Below the pieces are notes generated by a model that was given only the letters and a program-made list of their open reading frames with translations, was not told the origin of the DNA and did not search any database. A stretch of DNA of 19,607 bases from JBLHIK01 sp047614005 (GTDB taxonomy: Bacteria > Patescibacteriota > Minisyncoccia > Phycocordibacterales > UBA1006): positions 1-19,607 of the forward strand of contig JBLHIK010000014.1 in NCBI GenBank assembly GCA_047614005.1. The letters are read 5' to 3'. Positions 18,505 through 19,607 of the stretch are shown here, one piece after another. The first letter of the stretch is position 1. The number at the start of each line of letters is the position of its first letter. The position numbers were made by a program, and so were the translations under genes.

Positions 18505-19607
18505 TTACAGGTCAATAGCAGCAGATTTTGCATTGTTTTGAATAAAACTCTTTCGAGGAGCAACTTCAGCACCCATAAGAGTATCAAAGGTCTTGTCAGC
18601 TTCTCGAGCATCTCCAACTGTTACTTGCTTGAGGATACGTCCTACAGGGTCCATGGTAGTCTCCCAGAGCTCTGAGGCGTTCATTTCTCCTAGTCCCTTA
18701 TATCTCTGAATACGAACCTTTCCTGATTTCTTTTTCTTCGTAGTTTCTACTTCTTGTTCTTCTTGCTCTTCATTTCCATCGATATCTTCTGCTTCTTCGA
18801 GTTCATTATCTGCAACACCAAATTTCTTCAAAGCTGCGTCTTTTTCTTCGTCAGTATATACATATACCATCTCTTTTCCTTTTTGTATTTTATACAGTGG
18901 AGGTTGAGCAATATACAAATACCCTGCATCTATCACACCTTTAAAGTATCGATAAAAGAGTGTCAAAATAAGAGTACGAATGTGAGCACCATCGACGTCG
19001 GCATCGGTAGCAATGATGATTTTGTGATATCGTATTTTTTCAATATCGAAAGTATCTCCAATAGAAGTACCGAGAGCAATAACGAGATTTTTCACTTCTT
19101 TTGAAGCGAGCATTTTGTCGAGACGAGCACGCTCTACGTTGAGTATCTTACCTCGAAGTGGCAAGATTGCCTGTGTACGCCTATCGCGTCCTTGTTTTGC
19201 AGAACCTCCAGCAGAGTCTCCCTCTACGATAAACACTTCAGATTCTTCTGCTTTCTTACTTTGACAGTCTGCCAGCTTTCCTGGAAGAGTAAGTCCTTCG
19301 AGAGCACCCTTACGCAACACGCTATCTTTTGCTGCTTTTGCTGCTTTACGAGCTTTAAGAGCGAGGAATGACTTCTGTATCATAGCTCTTGCATCATCAG
19401 GGTTTTCTTCGAGAAAATCAGAAAAGGCTTCTCCAAAGGCTGTTTCTACCGCACCTCGTGCTTCTGGGCTTCCGAGCTTTCCTTTCGTTTGTCCTTCAAA
19501 TTGAATCTCTTGAAGTTTTACAGATATCACAACAGTAAGACCTTCGAGAACGTCATCTCCTGTGAAATTTCCTTCCTTTTCAATATTTAAAATTTTACCT
19601 TTCTTTG
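18505..19607 (-). CDS. gyrB: DNA gyrase subunit B, C-terminal part (N-terminus outside window)
   Basis: GyrB supplies the ATPase and TOPRIM parts of gyrase, which adds negative supercoils. About 367 residues are visible. The frame is open to the window edge, and the part before the first in-frame GTG (19530) still matches GyrB (GDDVLEGLTVVISVKLQEIQ), so that GTG is not the start. Present are QFEGQTKGKLG, the TOPRIM motifs VEGDSAGGSAKQGRDRRTQ and ATDADVDGAHIRTL (catalytic Glu and Asp residues), PLRGKILNVERARLDKML, and the C-terminal RIQRYKGLGEMNASELWETTMDP with PRKSFIQNNA. An acidic then Lys-rich insertion (ELEEAEDIDGNEEQEEQEV) sits before the QRYKGLG motif. ParE is less likely from the motif wording but cannot be fully excluded on this fragment. 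Confidence 0.95.
   Translation of the reverse strand, partial: KKGKILNIEKEGNFTGDDVLEGLTVVISVKLQEIQFEGQTKGKLGSPEARGAVETAFGEAFSDFLEENPDDARAMIQKSFLALKARKAAKAAKDSVLRKGALEGLTLPGKLADCQSKKAEESEVFIVEGDSAGGSAKQGRDRRTQAILPLRGKILNVERARLDKMLASKEVKNLVIALGTSIGDTFDIEKIRYHKIIIATDADVDGAHIRTLILTLFYRYFKGVIDAGYLYIAQPPLYKIQKGKEMVYVYTDEEKDAALKKFGVADNELEEAEDIDGNEEQEEQEVETTKKKKSGKVRIQRYKGLGEMNASELWETTMDPVGRILKQVTVGDAREADKTFDTLMGAEVAPRKSFIQNNAKSAAIDL

Noticed and set aside
1..19607. CRISPR array, transposon ends, prophage or rRNA genes
   Set aside because: No regularly spaced repeats, transposase motifs, integrase or rRNA-like sequence were seen on either strand.

Overview
The window looks like a chromosomal segment of a Candidate Phyla Radiation (Patescibacteria) bacterium, most likely of the Parcubacteria/Paceibacteria group. 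It is AT-rich and densely packed. Core genes are pared down: TrmD is short at its C-terminus, ThrRS lacks the TGS domain, and SMC is only 731 aa with no visible hinge. NusB is fused to a Nudix domain, and ribosomal protein S16 has a long Glu/Ala/Pro tail. I find no Shine-Dalgarno sequence at any start. Instead, many genes have a -10 box 5-10 nt before the ATG, which suggests leaderless mRNAs. All 18 stop codons that can be read are TAA or TAG. The lineage call is an inference from these traits; no marker such as 16S rRNA is present.

Layout. 1-3812, minus strand: an unknown partial gene, a tRNA with anticodon UAU (Ile, AUA codon), a membrane protein with an internal duplication, ftsH and trmD. 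3888-4918, minus: khpA and rpsP, each followed by its own terminator; rimM, often found between khpA and trmD in other bacteria, is missing here. 5161-7167, plus: rnr (RNase R). 7212-7673, minus: a small membrane protein. 7787-9625, plus: an exported fusion of a D,D-carboxypeptidase (S11) with a CapA-like phosphoesterase. 9747-11942, minus: the mini-SMC. 12046-13475: two unknown divergent genes on either side of a 263-nt control region that holds a near-consensus promoter and inverted repeats. 13504-15331, minus: rpmF, nusB-Nudix and rnc, apparently one operon. 15451-17193, plus: thrS. 17255-18279, minus: two small unknown genes, the second exported. 18505 to the window end, minus: the C-terminal part of gyrB.

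Most genes are housekeeping: translation (S16, L32, ThrRS, TrmD, tRNA-Ile), RNA processing and transcription (RNase III, RNase R, NusB, KhpA), chromosome maintenance (GyrB, SMC), membrane proteolysis (FtsH) and cell wall work (S11-CapA). Nearly every unit ends in a strong hairpin terminator, often working in both directions between convergent genes, so most genes appear to be short independent transcription units. I found no CRISPR array, insertion sequence, prophage or rRNA. The most interesting items are tRNA-Ile(UAU), the leaderless promoter layout, the hingeless SMC, the domain fusions, the duplicated membrane protein, and the palindromic control regions upstream of unknown genes.
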